Of a stretch of DNA of 64,000 nucleotides, positions 63,682-64,000 are shown in pieces; within the stretch, counting starts at the first letter, position 1; each line of letters begins with the position of its first letter. The position numbers and the translations under genes are program-made. The notes beneath the pieces were generated by a model that searched no databases, was not told where the DNA came from, and saw only the letters and a list, made by a program, of their open reading frames with translations. This DNA comes from Pontibacter sp. Tf4 (GTDB lineage Bacteria; Bacteroidota; Bacteroidia; Cytophagales; Hymenobacteraceae): positions 124,001-188,000 of the forward strand of contig NZ_JACKZC010000008.1 in assembly GCF_014212495.1 (NCBI RefSeq). Reading direction: 5' to 3'.

Positions 63682-64000
63682 AATTGGTCTTCTTTTCCAG
63701 CTTCGCTTTACTCGTAATGATGATACTATTTAAAATTTTAATTATCTCTTCACAATCTGTATGAATACTTTCGAACTGTGTTTGTTTAATGTAGCCGGTG
63801 TCATGTAATAGCCTCAGCCAATAACTACTTTCTCTGGCTTCCTTTCTAGCTATGCTTAACTTATGAACAAAATCTATAGTTGATTGCGCGGCCACTCCTT
63901 CTTCAACATTTGCTCCAATTGATGTACCGCTCCGTAATAACTGCTTTGCTAAAACATATTCCTGTTTCTCTCCTTTCAGGTACTCATACAGCTTAACAAC
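63677..64000 (-). CDS. Four helix bundle protein (S23/IVP type), 5' end beyond the window
   Basis: The partial product (about 107 codons before the stop) reads VVKLYEYLKGEKQEYVLAKQ, then QLLRSGTSIGANVEEGVAAQSTIDFVHKLSIARKEARESSYWLRLL, diagnostic of the four helix bundle protein family related to 23S rRNA intervening-sequence proteins. Members are all-helical, about 120 aa, and have no clear known role; some are encoded in rRNA inserts. The start lies past position 64000, so the N terminus is missing here. The stop lies in the AATTACG tandem repeat. Confidence 0.85.
   Translation of the reverse strand, partial: VVKLYEYLKGEKQEYVLAKQLLRSGTSIGANVEEGVAAQSTIDFVHKLSIARKEARESSYWLRLLHDTGYIKQTQFESIHTDCEEIIKILNSIIITSKAKLEKKTNS

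Overview
The window is a chromosomal segment of a Bacteroidota bacterium, most likely of the order Cytophagales (a Hymenobacteraceae/Pontibacter-like organism; this placement is inference). Support comes from SusC/SusD-type outer-membrane import genes, a TonB receptor paired with a DUF4249 lipoprotein, a type IX secretion gene (porQ), many lipoproteins, frequent TTG/GTG starts, few Shine-Dalgarno sites, and promoters that match the Bacteroidota pattern TTG-N17-23-TAnnTTTG. Nearly all of it is housekeeping and envelope biology. I see no phage, transposase, CRISPR array or rRNA. There is one tRNA, Leu(CAG).

Layout. 1-4.8 kb: dnaK, a beta-barrel protein, ogt, an RDD membrane protein. 4.8-10.7 kb (minus strand): a three-gene run (lipoprotein, TPR/zinc-protease fusion, SixA-like phosphatase), then two PAP2 phosphatase paralogues on either side of tRNA-Leu. 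10.8-12.5 kb: thpR, cinA-type amidase, methyltransferase. 12.5-13.3 kb: a repeat island. 13.3-25.8 kb (plus strand): M61 peptidase, MBL-fold hydrolase, Na+/solute symporter, a second repeat island, ABC exporter, DUF2911 protein, methyltransferase, CHASE3 histidine kinase with its single-domain response regulator. 25.8-36 kb (minus strand): rnhB, a DUF4249/TonB receptor pair, and a SusC-SusD-Ig-like-lipid-binding operon closed by its own terminator. 36.3-44 kb (minus strand): prfB with a programmed +1 frameshift, then a six-gene operon plsC-gatC-(TPR membrane protein)-ABC ATPase-cobalamin adenosyltransferase-ilvE. 44-45 kb: a third repeat island. 45-64 kb: NUDIX, RidA, acs, an SDR gene bracketed by perfect 33-bp inverted repeats, a DUF3857 protein, hslU, porQ, lon, a PorE-like OmpA protein, DUF4184 and DUF6702 proteins, rseP, dxr, and the 3' part of a four-helix-bundle gene.

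The most unusual thing is not a gene. A near-palindromic octamer, AACTATAG/CTATAGTT (full palindrome AACTATAGTT), occurs about 100 times by my hand count, against about 2 expected by chance. It lies inside genes, often read in frame as (Ala/Thr)-Ile-Val, across stop codons, next to start codons and in clusters in the intergenic islands. It resembles the cyanobacterial HIP1 highly iterated palindrome in behaviour but has a different sequence. A second layer is a roughly 550-600 bp imperfect repeat present in inverted orientation at about 12.57-13.18 kb and 44.15-44.71 kb. A third is a set of micro-hairpins whose arm sequences differ while their architecture, often with a trailing CGCCAG, stays the same. 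Stress genes dnaK and lon share a 19-bp upstream element with 2 mismatches.
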